Below are positions 35,056 through 42,349 of a stretch of DNA of 64,000 nt, in pieces. Both the position numbers and the translations under genes were made by a program. The DNA is taken from assembly GCA_964512105.1 (NCBI GenBank), contig CAZEGI010000002.1:68560-132559 (forward strand), written 5' to 3'. The stretch is from CAZEGI01 sp964512105. Its GTDB lineage: Archaea; Altiarchaeota; Altiarchaeia; IMC4; CAZEGI01. A model generated the notes under the pieces. It saw only the letters and a program-made list of their open reading frames with translations, was not told the origin of the DNA and made no database searches. The stretch's first letter is position 1. Each line of letters opens with the position of its first letter.

Positions 35056-35685
35056 ATGGCCAGTAAGATTGATGCAACAATAAAAAAACTGCACAGGATT
35101 TACCCGATAAACAATTTTGCCGGCTGCGAAAAGCCATTCGAAGTTCTCATAGCCACGATTTTGTCACAGCGCACGCGCGACGAGAACACGGAAAAAGCCT
35201 CGGAACAGCTGTTCAGAAAATACGACACCCCGGAAAAAATCGCATCCGCCCCTCTGAAAAAAATAGAAAAACTTATAAAACCATCGGGTTTCTATAAAAC
35301 AAAGGCAAAACGGATAAGGGAAGTTTCAAAAATAATAAACAAGAAATACGGGGGAAAAGTTCCTGCCGACTTTGATAAACTCCTTGCACTTCCCGGGGTC
35401 GGAAGAAAAACAGCAAACTGCGTTCTCGTTTACGGTTTCGGGAAAAAGGCAATTCCCGTTGATACCCACGTGCACAGGATTTCAAATCGCCTCGGCATTG
35501 TGAAAACAAAAACCCCGGAGCAGACGGAACTCAAGCTTACAAAAACGGTACCGAAAAAATACTGGCTCATGTACAACGAACTTTTCGTGAGGTTCGGGCA
35601 GAGCATGTGCAGGCCGATAGGTCCGAAGTGCGATATTTGTCATTTGACAAATTTGTGTGAGCACTATGGAAGAACTAAAAAATAA
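35056..35685 (+). CDS. nth: Endonuclease III (DNA glycosylase/AP lyase)
   Basis: 209 residues. The helix-hairpin-helix LPGVGRKTANCVLVYGFG (near 115) contains the catalytic lysine, and PVDTHVHRISNRLG the catalytic aspartate. The C-terminal [4Fe-4S] motif CRPIGPKCDICHLTNLC has the C-x6-C-x2-C-x5-C spacing. It removes oxidised pyrimidines. ATG at 35056 gives the family N-terminus (MASKIDATIKK); an upstream start would overlap the MscS gene. Its 3' end overlaps ogg by 20 bases. Confidence 0.94.
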   Translation: MASKIDATIKKLHRIYPINNFAGCEKPFEVLIATILSQRTRDENTEKASEQLFRKYDTPEKIASAPLKKIEKLIKPSGFYKTKAKRIREVSKIINKKYGGKVPADFDKLLALPGVGRKTANCVLVYGFGKKAIPVDTHVHRISNRLGIVKTKTPEQTELKLTKTVPKKYWLMYNELFVRFGQSMCRPIGPKCDICHLTNLCEHYGRTKK

Positions 35686-36295
35686 TTATAAAATCCGAAA
35701 AAAGGAAATTCGCTCTCGTTTGGATGAGTTCAAAAAACTTGGCAAATCCAACGACAAAAAAATCTTTGCCGAGTTGTGCTTTTGCATCTGCACCCCGCAG
35801 TCGAAGGCGAAGGTCTGCGATGCCGCGATAAGGAAACTGGTAAATTCCGGAGTTCTCTATGCAGGAAATAAAGAAAAAATAAGAAAATACCTGCATGGCG
35901 TGAGGTTTCCGAATAACAAATCCTCATACATCGTTGAAGCGAGAAAAATTTTTTCCCATAATCAAAAATTAAAAATAAAAAAGTGGATTGATAAAGAAAA
36001 CATTCCCGCGACGCGCGACTGGCTTGTGAAAAACGTCAAAGGTATAGGGTACAAGGAAGCGAGCCACTTCCTCAGGAATATCGGTTATGGAAAAAACCTT
36101 GCGATTCTTGATGTTCATATACTAAAAAATTTGAAAAAATTTAATGTTATTCCTGAAATTCCAAAATCATTCTCAAAAAAGAAATATTTTGAAATAGAAG
36201 AAAGAATGAGAAAATTTTCCGAAGAAATTGGGATTCCGATGGATGAACTGGATTTGCTGTTATGGTCCATGGAGACCGGAGAGGTTTTCAAGTGA
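35666..36295 (+). CDS. ogg: 8-oxoguanine DNA glycosylase/AP lyase, archaeal Ogg2 type
   Basis: 209 residues, close to the roughly 207 of the Methanocaldococcus Ogg2 family. The HhH-GPD motif is VKGIGYKEASHFLRNIGY near 120, with the catalytic lysine, and AILDVHILKNL with the aspartate. The C-terminus ends GEVFK; a C-terminal lysine is characteristic of Ogg2. ATG at 35666 is preferred to a GTG nine bases earlier. Translationally coupled to nth, giving a two-gene oxidative base-excision module. Its last bases recur at 37276-37305. Confidence 0.93.
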   Translation: MEELKNNYKIRKKEIRSRLDEFKKLGKSNDKKIFAELCFCICTPQSKAKVCDAAIRKLVNSGVLYAGNKEKIRKYLHGVRFPNNKSSYIVEARKIFSHNQKLKIKKWIDKENIPATRDWLVKNVKGIGYKEASHFLRNIGYGKNLAILDVHILKNLKKFNVIPEIPKSFSKKKYFEIEERMRKFSEEIGIPMDELDLLLWSMETGEVFK

Positions 36296-36299
36296 TTTA
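36269..36299 (+). repeat. Left copy of the ogg 3'-end direct repeat
   Basis: The final nine codons of ogg and a few bases beyond match 37276-37305 at about 26 of 31 aligned positions, including the 10-base core GGAGAGGTTT. The two copies bracket about 1 kb carrying two unrecognised genes. Confidence 0.6.
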
Positions 36300-36323
36300 T
36301 TCTTGCATATCCTGTAGTTATAC

Positions 36324-36731
36324 ATGAGATACAAAACGCCCCCTTCTTTGACAGCTGGCCAGGGCTTGGGTGGGCTGCACGAAGTAGAGAAGCGACGCAT
36401 TCATTCCCCCCGACTATTCGAAACAGCATTTTACCCCGGCGTAGGCGATGATACAATCGCATTTGTGGATTTCGTCAATGCAAGGAATTATTTTTTAGCC
36501 GATTTGGGCGAAGGTCACAGAAACCTACTTGAACCTACCCTAGAACGCATGAGGGAACTTAAGTATACTATAATCTCATCAGGAGAAAATACTCAGGACC
36601 AAACCTTTGACATCACTTTCAGAAGGCGCGGGGAAAGGGAGGATAGGACCTTAAAATATCATTATGGGCGTGATGCGCTTGATGTTGTGCCCGAGTCTGT
36701 GGACTACATGTTGAACAGGCTTTTGGCTTAG
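36324..36731 (+). CDS. Hypothetical protein (135 aa) in the ogg-flanked island
   Basis: 135 residues, not recognised. It has a basic N-terminus (MRYKTPPSLTAGQGLGGLHE), a hydrophobic-acidic middle (GVGDDTIAFVDFVNARNYFL) and an Arg/Asp-rich C-terminal half (FRRRGEREDRTLKYHYGRDA). No signal peptide or membrane helix. It starts 28 bases after ogg on the same strand. Its isolation between the two ogg-end repeats, and the lack of any recognisable family, suggest an acquired gene. Confidence 0.5.
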   Translation: MRYKTPPSLTAGQGLGGLHEVEKRRIHSPRLFETAFYPGVGDDTIAFVDFVNARNYFLADLGEGHRNLLEPTLERMRELKYTIISSGENTQDQTFDITFRRRGEREDRTLKYHYGRDALDVVPESVDYMLNRLLA

Positions 36732-36796
36732 TTCACGGAGGGCATAACCCAAGTTGGAAGTCACGGTTATTAAGTAGGTTGCCGATTGGATGTTTT

Positions 36797-37264
36797 ATGG
36801 ATTCTGACGAAAAGTTGTTTTTACCTCTGCTCTTTGGTTTGCAACCCGTCAGTGAGTTGCCATCCTTATCGCGTTTTTGTTGGAGAACGCAGAGATACCA
36901 AAAGCTCGAGTCTTACTCCGAAGACCATCTGGAGGATGCGTTTAAACTGGAAGGCGACGTTAGGGCTCTGGAGCGAGCTGTCACAACTTCGGAGCGTTTA
37001 CGTCGTTCTGCAAGAAAACACTCGCGTCCGAGTTTTACGGACAGGGTACGAAGGTTCTTTGGTTTCAGAACAGGGCAACCTCAAGATACTCAACATGCAA
37101 TCGGACATGACCCTGAAAGAATCGCTGAGACAGATGCTAAAATAGCCACTTTGGTCCAGGATATACACGAATTAATTCCGAGTTTCGATGCTCCTCTCCA
37201 GGAGTACATACAAACAACCATCGAAAAAACCCCATGGCTTAGAAAAGCTTTAGAGATGTCATAA
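36797..37264 (+). CDS. Hypothetical protein (155 aa) in the ogg-flanked island
   Basis: 155 residues, not recognised. After a short hydrophobic start (MDSDEKLFLPLLFGLQPV), the protein is charged and helical, with a basic patch (RLRRSARKHSRPSFTDRVRR) near 80 and an acidic-hydrophobic C-terminal helix region (DIHELIPSFDAPLQEYIQ). A second frame at 36786-37145 overlaps it; this one is preferred for its balanced charge and longer length. An upstream start at 36779 would add six residues. Confidence 0.42.
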   Translation: MDSDEKLFLPLLFGLQPVSELPSLSRFCWRTQRYQKLESYSEDHLEDAFKLEGDVRALERAVTTSERLRRSARKHSRPSFTDRVRRFFGFRTGQPQDTQHAIGHDPERIAETDAKIATLVQDIHELIPSFDAPLQEYIQTTIEKTPWLRKALEMS

Positions 37265-37275
37265 AATTCGTGAAA

Positions 37276-37305
37276 ATGGAAATCGGAGAGGTTTCAAGTA
37301 ATTAA
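37276..37305 (+). repeat. Right copy of the ogg 3'-end direct repeat
   Basis: A degenerate copy of the ogg 3' end (atggaaatcggagaggtttc...) with one base deleted relative to ogg, so it encodes GEV but not the terminal FK. It ends inside the last codons of vapC. Confidence 0.6.
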
Positions 37306-37691
37306 TCTCCGACGTACACAACATTTCTCAAACCCCTGAAATGTTTATCGCCGCTTATAACTTCACATTTGTACTTTTCCTGTTTTGTCAGAATTAACGA
37401 ATCGATAAACCCAAAATCCTCAATATTGGCTCTTTTTTCGTGCCGTATTTCTGCGGCTCGGACCCAGTCATTTGTATGAATTTCTTCTATGCCAGAATTG
37501 CTTCTTACCACATAATAAACCTTGTTGAAATCGTTTTTTTCCTTGAGGCACCAACCTCGCAGTTCTCCAAGGCAGCAGCTCAGGGTTATAAACTGATTTT
37601 TTCTGTCGTTGAGCACCTTTTTGACGTTCCCCCCTTTTTTGCTACCAATGAGGTATTCAACCCACGCGTAAGTGTCTATAATGTACAACAT
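37302..37691 (-). CDS. vapC: VapC-type PIN-domain toxin
   Basis: 129 residues starting MLYIIDTYAWVEYLIG, with the first PIN acidic residue at D6, a conserved ELRGW near 46, and DFGFIDSLILTKQ near 95 supplying further acidic ligands. PIN toxins cleave RNA, often tRNA or rRNA. It begins four bases after the AbrB-type antitoxin stop. ATG at 37691 is chosen; a longer frame would overlap the antitoxin gene. Confidence 0.85.
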   Translation of the reverse strand: MLYIIDTYAWVEYLIGSKKGGNVKKVLNDRKNQFITLSCCLGELRGWCLKEKNDFNKVYYVVRSNSGIEEIHTNDWVRAAEIRHEKRANIEDFGFIDSLILTKQEKYKCEVISGDKHFRGLRNVVYVGD

Positions 37692-37695
37692 TCTA

Positions 37696-37899
37696 TTAGA
37701 ATTTTTTGTGGGTTTCTTTTTCCTCACTGAAAGATTTAGAACCCTTTAACAAACCAAAACCATCGACAAAGTGTCTCTTTCCTATATCCAATTCAACTTT
37801 TTCCCCAACTTTAAGTTCTATTTTTTTGGATACTTGGGCAGGCAGTATTATCCCTAATGAGTTCCCCCATCTCTTTACTTCTGCTGTTATGTGAACCAT
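37696..37899 (-). CDS. vapB: AbrB/SpoVT-type antitoxin (VapB)
   Basis: 67 residues: an AbrB swapped-hairpin domain (ITAEVKRWGNSLGIILPAQVSKKIELKVGEKV region, 4-35) and a short charged tail (SFSEEKETHKKF) for toxin binding. It represses its own operon in characterised systems. It precedes vapC with a four-base gap. Its promoter has a TATA-like atatatta and a direct repeat of an 8-mer. Confidence 0.85.
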   Translation of the reverse strand: MVHITAEVKRWGNSLGIILPAQVSKKIELKVGEKVELDIGKRHFVDGFGLLKGSKSFSEEKETHKKF

Positions 37900-37909
37900 G
37901 ATATCACCA

Positions 37910-37930
37910 TATAACTATTTTGTATAACTA
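37910..37930. promoter_or_regulatory. Direct repeat in the vapBC promoter
   Basis: TATAACTA occurs at 37910-37917 and 37923-37930, a 13-base period, between the TATA-like tatatta (minus strand, about 37930-37940) and the vapB ATG. A candidate binding site for the VapB-VapC complex. Confidence 0.4.
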
Positions 37931-38002
37931 ATATATAAACATAACTTGCAGGTCAATTGCCGATTAAAGACGAAATAGAAAAAAAATTCAAAGCATGAGT
38001 GA

Positions 38003-38389
38003 TCAATCCAGCAGCCTCTTTTCGCCCTCAAGTTTCTGAATGTCCGTGATGTCCTGCGAAACCTCAAGACAGCCAAGGTATTCGCCCTTTTCGTTCCTTA
38101 CTGCGAAGTACCTTATGTAAATTTTTCTTCTGCGCAGGTCAATCCAGAATTCCGCATTGTCCCTTTTTCCGGCTTTGAAATCGTTTATGATCCGCATAAC
38201 CTTATCGAGGCTTTTCGGCGGGTGGCAGTTCTGGACTTTTTTGCCCATTACTGATGACGGTCTTGGGAAAATCCTCTTCATACCCTTGTTGAAGTATCTC
38301 ACCTCGTCTTTTTTGTTGACGAATGACACCTCTACGGGCAATGTTTCAAGAATCGCTTCAAGCTCCTCTTCGGATACGTTTTCTATCAT
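38003..38389 (-). CDS. Single PAS-domain protein (DUF438-associated type)
   Basis: 128 residues forming one PAS domain with a short helical N-terminus (VSEEELEAILETLPVEVSF). The segments RYFNKGMKRIFPRP, VQNCHPPKSLDKV and DFKAGKRDNAEFWIDL resemble the PAS module found behind DUF438/hemerythrin-like domains. PAS domains bind small ligands or cofactors or mediate dimerisation; no output domain is present, so it may act through a partner. ATG at 38389 is preferred; an in-frame TTG at 38398 adds three residues. Divergent from sufC. Confidence 0.8.
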   Translation of the reverse strand: MIENVSEEELEAILETLPVEVSFVNKKDEVRYFNKGMKRIFPRPSSVMGKKVQNCHPPKSLDKVMRIINDFKAGKRDNAEFWIDLRRRKIYIRYFAVRNEKGEYLGCLEVSQDITDIQKLEGEKRLLD

Positions 38390-38426
38390 TGTATTCAATA
38401 ATACTTAATCATACTAAAACATAAAC

Positions 38427-38440
38427 TTTCCACATGGAAA
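38427..38440. promoter_or_regulatory. Inverted repeat upstream of sufC
   Basis: TTTCC-acat-GGAAA lies just upstream of an AT-rich tttaaatata (38449-38458) that could be the sufC TATA element, about 25 bases before the likely transcript start. It is a candidate regulator site in the divergent PAS-suf region; the regulator is unknown. Confidence 0.35.
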
Positions 38441-38482
38441 CTAACTAATTTAAATATAGCTGCAACCATTTCTTCTACTAAA

Positions 38483-39220
38483 ATGCTTGAGGTTAAGGAT
38501 TTGCACGTCAGGGTCGAAGGAAAGGAAATTCTGAAGGGGGTGAGCCTGAAAATTCCGAAGGGCGAAACCCACGTGATGTTCGGCCCGAACGGCAGCGGAA
38601 AAACAACGCTGATGCTTGCGATTGCGGGGTTTCCGGGTTATGATGTAACATCCGGAAGAATTCTGCTTGACAAGAAAGACATAACGAATCTTGAAATAAA
38701 CGAGCGTGCAAAGCTTGGGCTTGGCATCGCGTTCCAGAACCCGCCGGAAATCCGGGGCATAAAACTTGGGGGCATGCTGAAGATTTGCTCGGGCAAGAAT
38801 CCAAAAGACGGGTTTAACGAGAGCGAGATGAATCTCATCCGGCGGTTCAACCTTGCTGATTTTCTGGACAGGGACGTGAACCTCGGGTTTTCGGGTGGTG
38901 AGCGCAAGAGAGCGGAACTCTTACAGCTTATGTTCCAGAAACCAAAACTGTTGCTCCTGGACGAGCCGGATTCCGGAGTGGACATAGAGAGTTTAAAACG
39001 CATAGGTAAGGAAATCCAGAGTTATGTTGCAAAAACAAGAAACTCAGCATTCGTGATAACGCACCAGGGTTACATTCTTGATTACCTGAATGCAAAGCGT
39101 GCGTGCGTCATGGTTGACGGGCAGATACACTGCTCCGGCAGGCCGAAATCCATACTTGAAAAAATCGTAAAAAGCGGTTACAGGAAGTGTGTAAAATGCA
39201 GGAAATTCGAGAAGCCTTGA
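38483..39220 (+). CDS. sufC: Fe-S cluster assembly ATPase SufC
   Basis: 245 residues, an ABC-type ATPase. The Walker A GPNGSGKTT is near 33, the Q-loop in IAFQNPPEI near 80, the signature LGFSGGERKRAELLQ near 133 and Walker B LLLLDEPDSGVD near 155. It energises the SufBC scaffold in Fe-S cluster assembly. The gene overlaps sufB by 25 bases. The pair is the minimal archaeal SUF system, consistent with the many Fe-S proteins in this window. Confidence 0.95.
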   Translation: MLEVKDLHVRVEGKEILKGVSLKIPKGETHVMFGPNGSGKTTLMLAIAGFPGYDVTSGRILLDKKDITNLEINERAKLGLGIAFQNPPEIRGIKLGGMLKICSGKNPKDGFNESEMNLIRRFNLADFLDRDVNLGFSGGERKRAELLQLMFQKPKLLLLDEPDSGVDIESLKRIGKEIQSYVAKTRNSAFVITHQGYILDYLNAKRACVMVDGQIHCSGRPKSILEKIVKSGYRKCVKCRKFEKP

Positions 39221-40404
39221 ACAAGAAGGCGAAATTTGGGGAGGACCTTGACCTAAGGGTTTACGGGAGGAAGGCAAAGAAAAGAAGCAGGGTATCGGAA
39301 CTTTCTAGAATTCCCCACGATATTTTAAAATCGGCTTACGAGACAGGAATAAGGGAAAAGGAGCGTGCAGGTTCGTTTTTCCAGATTGACCATTCCGCCA
39401 TGCTCAGTAAGGTAAACGAAAAGTTTGAGGGGCAGGTGGAGGTGATGACAGTAAAAGACGCTCTCAAAAAATACCCTTGGCTTAGAGATTATTACTGGAA
39501 GGCGGTTGATGTCACGGCCGACAAATACACCGCAAGGGCAGAACTTGAATTTGACGACGGGTATTTCTTCAGGATTCTCAAGGGTGCGAAGGTCACCTTT
39601 CCCCTGCAGTCCTGCCTGTTCATCGCGCAGCGTAACTTCAACCAGAACGTACACAACATCATAATCGCGGAAGAGAATTCCAAAGCGCAGATAATAACCG
39701 GCTGCACTTTGCACCAGGGCGTTGAGCGCGCACTGCATATCGGGATTTCGGAGTTCTTCATCAGGAAAAACGCAAAGCTCACGTTCACGATGATACACCG
39801 GTGGAACGACAATGCGGACGTGCGCCCGAGGACCGTAGCGCTAGTTGACGATAACGCAACCTTCGCATCCAATTACATACTGCTGAATCCTGTGAGGAGC
39901 CTTCAGATGTATCCTGCGGTTTTTTGTAATGGTAAGAACTCGGTAGCGAGGTTGAACTCGATAATACACGCAACCAGAAACACGAACGTTGACATCGGCT
40001 CCAAGATTGTGCTGAACGGCGAAAACAGCAGGGGCGAGGTCGTTTCAAGGGTCATAGGAAGGGATTCTTCGGGTGTCATAGCGCGCGGAATGCTCGAAGG
40101 AAACGTAAAGACCGGAAAGGCGCATCTCGAATGCCGCGGTTTGTTGTTGAGCGATAACGCTTACATACATTCAATACCCGAACTTATAGGTCGAAAAGAG
40201 GGCGTGGATTTATCACACGAGGCGGCTGTCGGAAAAATCGCAGACAAGGAAATAAATTATCTCAGAGCGCGTGGCTTGAATGAAGAGGAAGCAACCGCAC
40301 TGATTGTTCGGGGTTTCCTTGATGTCAGAATAATGGGCCTGCCTGAAAAAATCGAGGACGAAATCAGGAAACTGGTGGATGCAACGACAAAAGAGGCCAT
40401 GTAG
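39196..40404 (+). CDS. sufB: Fe-S cluster scaffold SufB/SufD family
   Basis: About 402 residues with the right-handed beta-helix core of SufB/SufD proteins (for example NVHNIIIAEENSKAQIITG near 155 and HLECRGLLLSDNAYIHSIPEL near 310). In archaea a single SufB-like scaffold often serves with SufC. ATG at 39196 is preferred to a GTG nine bases upstream. It converges on the AMP phosphorylase gene with a one-base gap. Confidence 0.92.
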   Translation: MQEIREALNKKAKFGEDLDLRVYGRKAKKRSRVSELSRIPHDILKSAYETGIREKERAGSFFQIDHSAMLSKVNEKFEGQVEVMTVKDALKKYPWLRDYYWKAVDVTADKYTARAELEFDDGYFFRILKGAKVTFPLQSCLFIAQRNFNQNVHNIIIAEENSKAQIITGCTLHQGVERALHIGISEFFIRKNAKLTFTMIHRWNDNADVRPRTVALVDDNATFASNYILLNPVRSLQMYPAVFCNGKNSVARLNSIIHATRNTNVDIGSKIVLNGENSRGEVVSRVIGRDSSGVIARGMLEGNVKTGKAHLECRGLLLSDNAYIHSIPELIGRKEGVDLSHEAAVGKIADKEINYLRARGLNEEEATALIVRGFLDVRIMGLPEKIEDEIRKLVDATTKEAM

Positions 40405-40405
40405 T

Positions 40406-41911
40406 TTAATCTTCAATTTCCTGCAGTATGACTCCGCCTATGTTTACTGGGGTTAACTGCTCGTTCAGTTTGATTGCATCTTCCAGTTTGCCTTCATTTT
40501 TGGAATATATCGTGAACAGCTTGTCATCTTTTTTCACGGAGTCACCTATCCCAACATTCAGGTAAATGCCGGCACATGTATCCTTTGGTGCGCCCGCAGC
40601 CCTCGCTACCTTGGATATGAATTTATTGTGTATGTGTTTTACTGTGCCCTCTTTGTAAGCCAGAACATCGTACGTTTTGTCACCGATCTCAATGTCATTT
40701 ACTCTCACTTTCGGATTACCGCCCTGTGCCTCAATTATCTCGCGCATTTTTTTCATAGCCTTTCCCGACTGCAGTATATCTTCTGCGATTGTCCTTCCCT
40801 TGCCCTTCGGCGCCTTTCCTGAAAGTTCCATGAGCATACCTGCAATGTCCAGCGATTTGTTGACTAAATCCGATGGACCTTTACCCTCCAAGGACCAGAG
40901 AACATCCCGGGCTTCAAGGGCAGGACCTATACCATCACCGATCGGTTCGTTTCCGTCCGTTACAAGGCATTTCACCGCGATATCCAGTCGCTGCCCAAGT
41001 TCTATGAACTTGTGCGCCAGCCTGTTGGCCATCTCCATATCCGTAAACTTCGCACCCCTACCAACAGGGATATCCACGACCACGTAGTCGGAACCGACGG
41101 ACTTCTTCTTTGCCATGACCGATGCCAAAACCTGTCCTTCGGGGTCCATCGATAGTGGATATTCCACTTTTATTATCTTGTCGTCTGCCGGAGCAAGATT
41201 GACTGCACCGCCCCAGATTACACACCCCTTTGTCTTTGCAACGATTTCCTTCAGTTCCTCTATACCAAACTCGACCTTTGCCAGAACCTCCATCGTGTCT
41301 GCAGTTCCCGCAGGTGATGTTATAGCTCTTGATGAGGTTTTCGGCATTGTAAGCCCGGCGGCAGTGAGTATCGGCACCACAATCATCGTTGTGCGGTTGC
41401 CCGCGACGCCACCGACACAGTGCTTGTCAACGATGTCGTCACCGAAGTCTATCTGCTCTCCGGTTTCGACCATCGCGTTGGTTATCGCTACAACCTCGTC
41501 CATCGTGTACGGATTCATGTAGGCGCTTGTTATGAACGAACTCAGCTCGATGTCCGTGAGATTGTTGTCCACGACATCCTGGATTATCGCCCTTATCTCA
41601 TGACCATGCAGTGGTTTTCCGTCAAGGCGTTTCTTTATGAATTCCACAGTTTTTGGTCTGCTAGCCGCCTTTACCTCAACCACATCGCCATCGTTCACAT
41701 CCAGCGTTTTTTTAACATCCTCGAAAATCGCAATCTCTCCCTGCTTCACAAAAGTAGTAGTGGCATCGACGATTGCTGTTGCGTTTTTACCATTGCTGGA
41801 CAACCGCACACGGTCGGACAAATGAATGCCAAGTTCTTCCATGTCCTCCTCATTCAAAACAATGATAGGTTTTCCGGTTTCGATTTCGTGTAATCTTACC
41901 TTCGCCTTCAT
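40406..41911 (-). CDS. deoA: AMP phosphorylase
   Basis: 501 residues, the long archaeal form with an N-terminal extension of about 80 residues before the thymidine-phosphorylase-like core. The core has KHCVGGVAGNRTTMIVVPIL near 163, KTSSRAITSPAGTADTMEVL near 193 and VGSDYVVVDIPVG near 270. It converts AMP and phosphate to adenine and ribose 1,5-bisphosphate, the entry to the archaeal nucleotide-degradation (pentose bisphosphate) route with R15P isomerase and type III RubisCO, neither of which is in this window. Confidence 0.94.
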   Translation of the reverse strand: MKAKVRLHEIETGKPIIVLNEEDMEELGIHLSDRVRLSSNGKNATAIVDATTTFVKQGEIAIFEDVKKTLDVNDGDVVEVKAASRPKTVEFIKKRLDGKPLHGHEIRAIIQDVVDNNLTDIELSSFITSAYMNPYTMDEVVAITNAMVETGEQIDFGDDIVDKHCVGGVAGNRTTMIVVPILTAAGLTMPKTSSRAITSPAGTADTMEVLAKVEFGIEELKEIVAKTKGCVIWGGAVNLAPADDKIIKVEYPLSMDPEGQVLASVMAKKKSVGSDYVVVDIPVGRGAKFTDMEMANRLAHKFIELGQRLDIAVKCLVTDGNEPIGDGIGPALEARDVLWSLEGKGPSDLVNKSLDIAGMLMELSGKAPKGKGRTIAEDILQSGKAMKKMREIIEAQGGNPKVRVNDIEIGDKTYDVLAYKEGTVKHIHNKFISKVARAAGAPKDTCAGIYLNVGIGDSVKKDDKLFTIYSKNEGKLEDAIKLNEQLTPVNIGGVILQEIED

Positions 41912-41940
41912 CTTTAGAAATTTGGTATTATACTATTAAT

Positions 41941-42318
41941 TCACATCTTGAAAAACAACCAGTCCTTATCGCCTGCTTTTTTGAACCTTATCAGCACATA
42001 CTCGCCCTTAAGTCTCTTTCCATTCAAAATAAATTTTATCAGGTCTTTTTCGCGTTTTACCAACTCATAGGTTCCTTTATCCCAAATCTCAACAGTTCCT
42101 GCCCCATACTCACCTTCGGGAATTTCGCCCTCGAAATTTTCGTATCCAATCTCATGGTCCTCGACCTGAACCGCCAATCTTTTTATTCCCTCCTCTGTCG
42201 GCGGTTCCTTTGGCACGGCCCAGCTTTTCAGGATGTTGTCCATCTCTAGCCTGAAATCGTAGTGCAGTTTTCGTGCGTTGTGTTTCTGGATAACGAAGAT
42301 GGGTTTTTTATCTGCCAT
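41941..42318 (-). CDS. Stand-alone DNA 3'-phosphoesterase (LigD PE domain)
   Basis: 125 residues comprising only the LigD 3'-phosphoesterase domain. Visible are the family motif HNARKLHYDFRLEM (metal-binding His and Asp), SWAVPKEP, VQVEDHEIGYENFEGEIPEG in two parts, and a C-terminal DWLFFKM. It trims 3'-phosphates or ribonucleotides at broken DNA ends. It is divergent, by 31 bases, from the MGMT-EndoV fusion, so two repair genes share one promoter region. Confidence 0.93.
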   Translation of the reverse strand: MADKKPIFVIQKHNARKLHYDFRLEMDNILKSWAVPKEPPTEEGIKRLAVQVEDHEIGYENFEGEIPEGEYGAGTVEIWDKGTYELVKREKDLIKFILNGKRLKGEYVLIRFKKAGDKDWLFFKM

Positions 42319-42349
42319 ATTTTCTTATTCTTTTTATTGATAATTAAAG

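Noticed and set aside
36786..37145. Alternative 119-residue frame in the ogg island
   Set aside because: It overlaps the 155-residue frame, is shorter, and has a less protein-like composition at its start. Neither frame is certain.
36300..37300. Insertion sequence or transposon between ogg and vapC
   Set aside because: No transposase-like protein or terminal inverted repeats are seen; the flanking direct repeat is a copy of the ogg end, so it is reported as an island of unknown mechanism.
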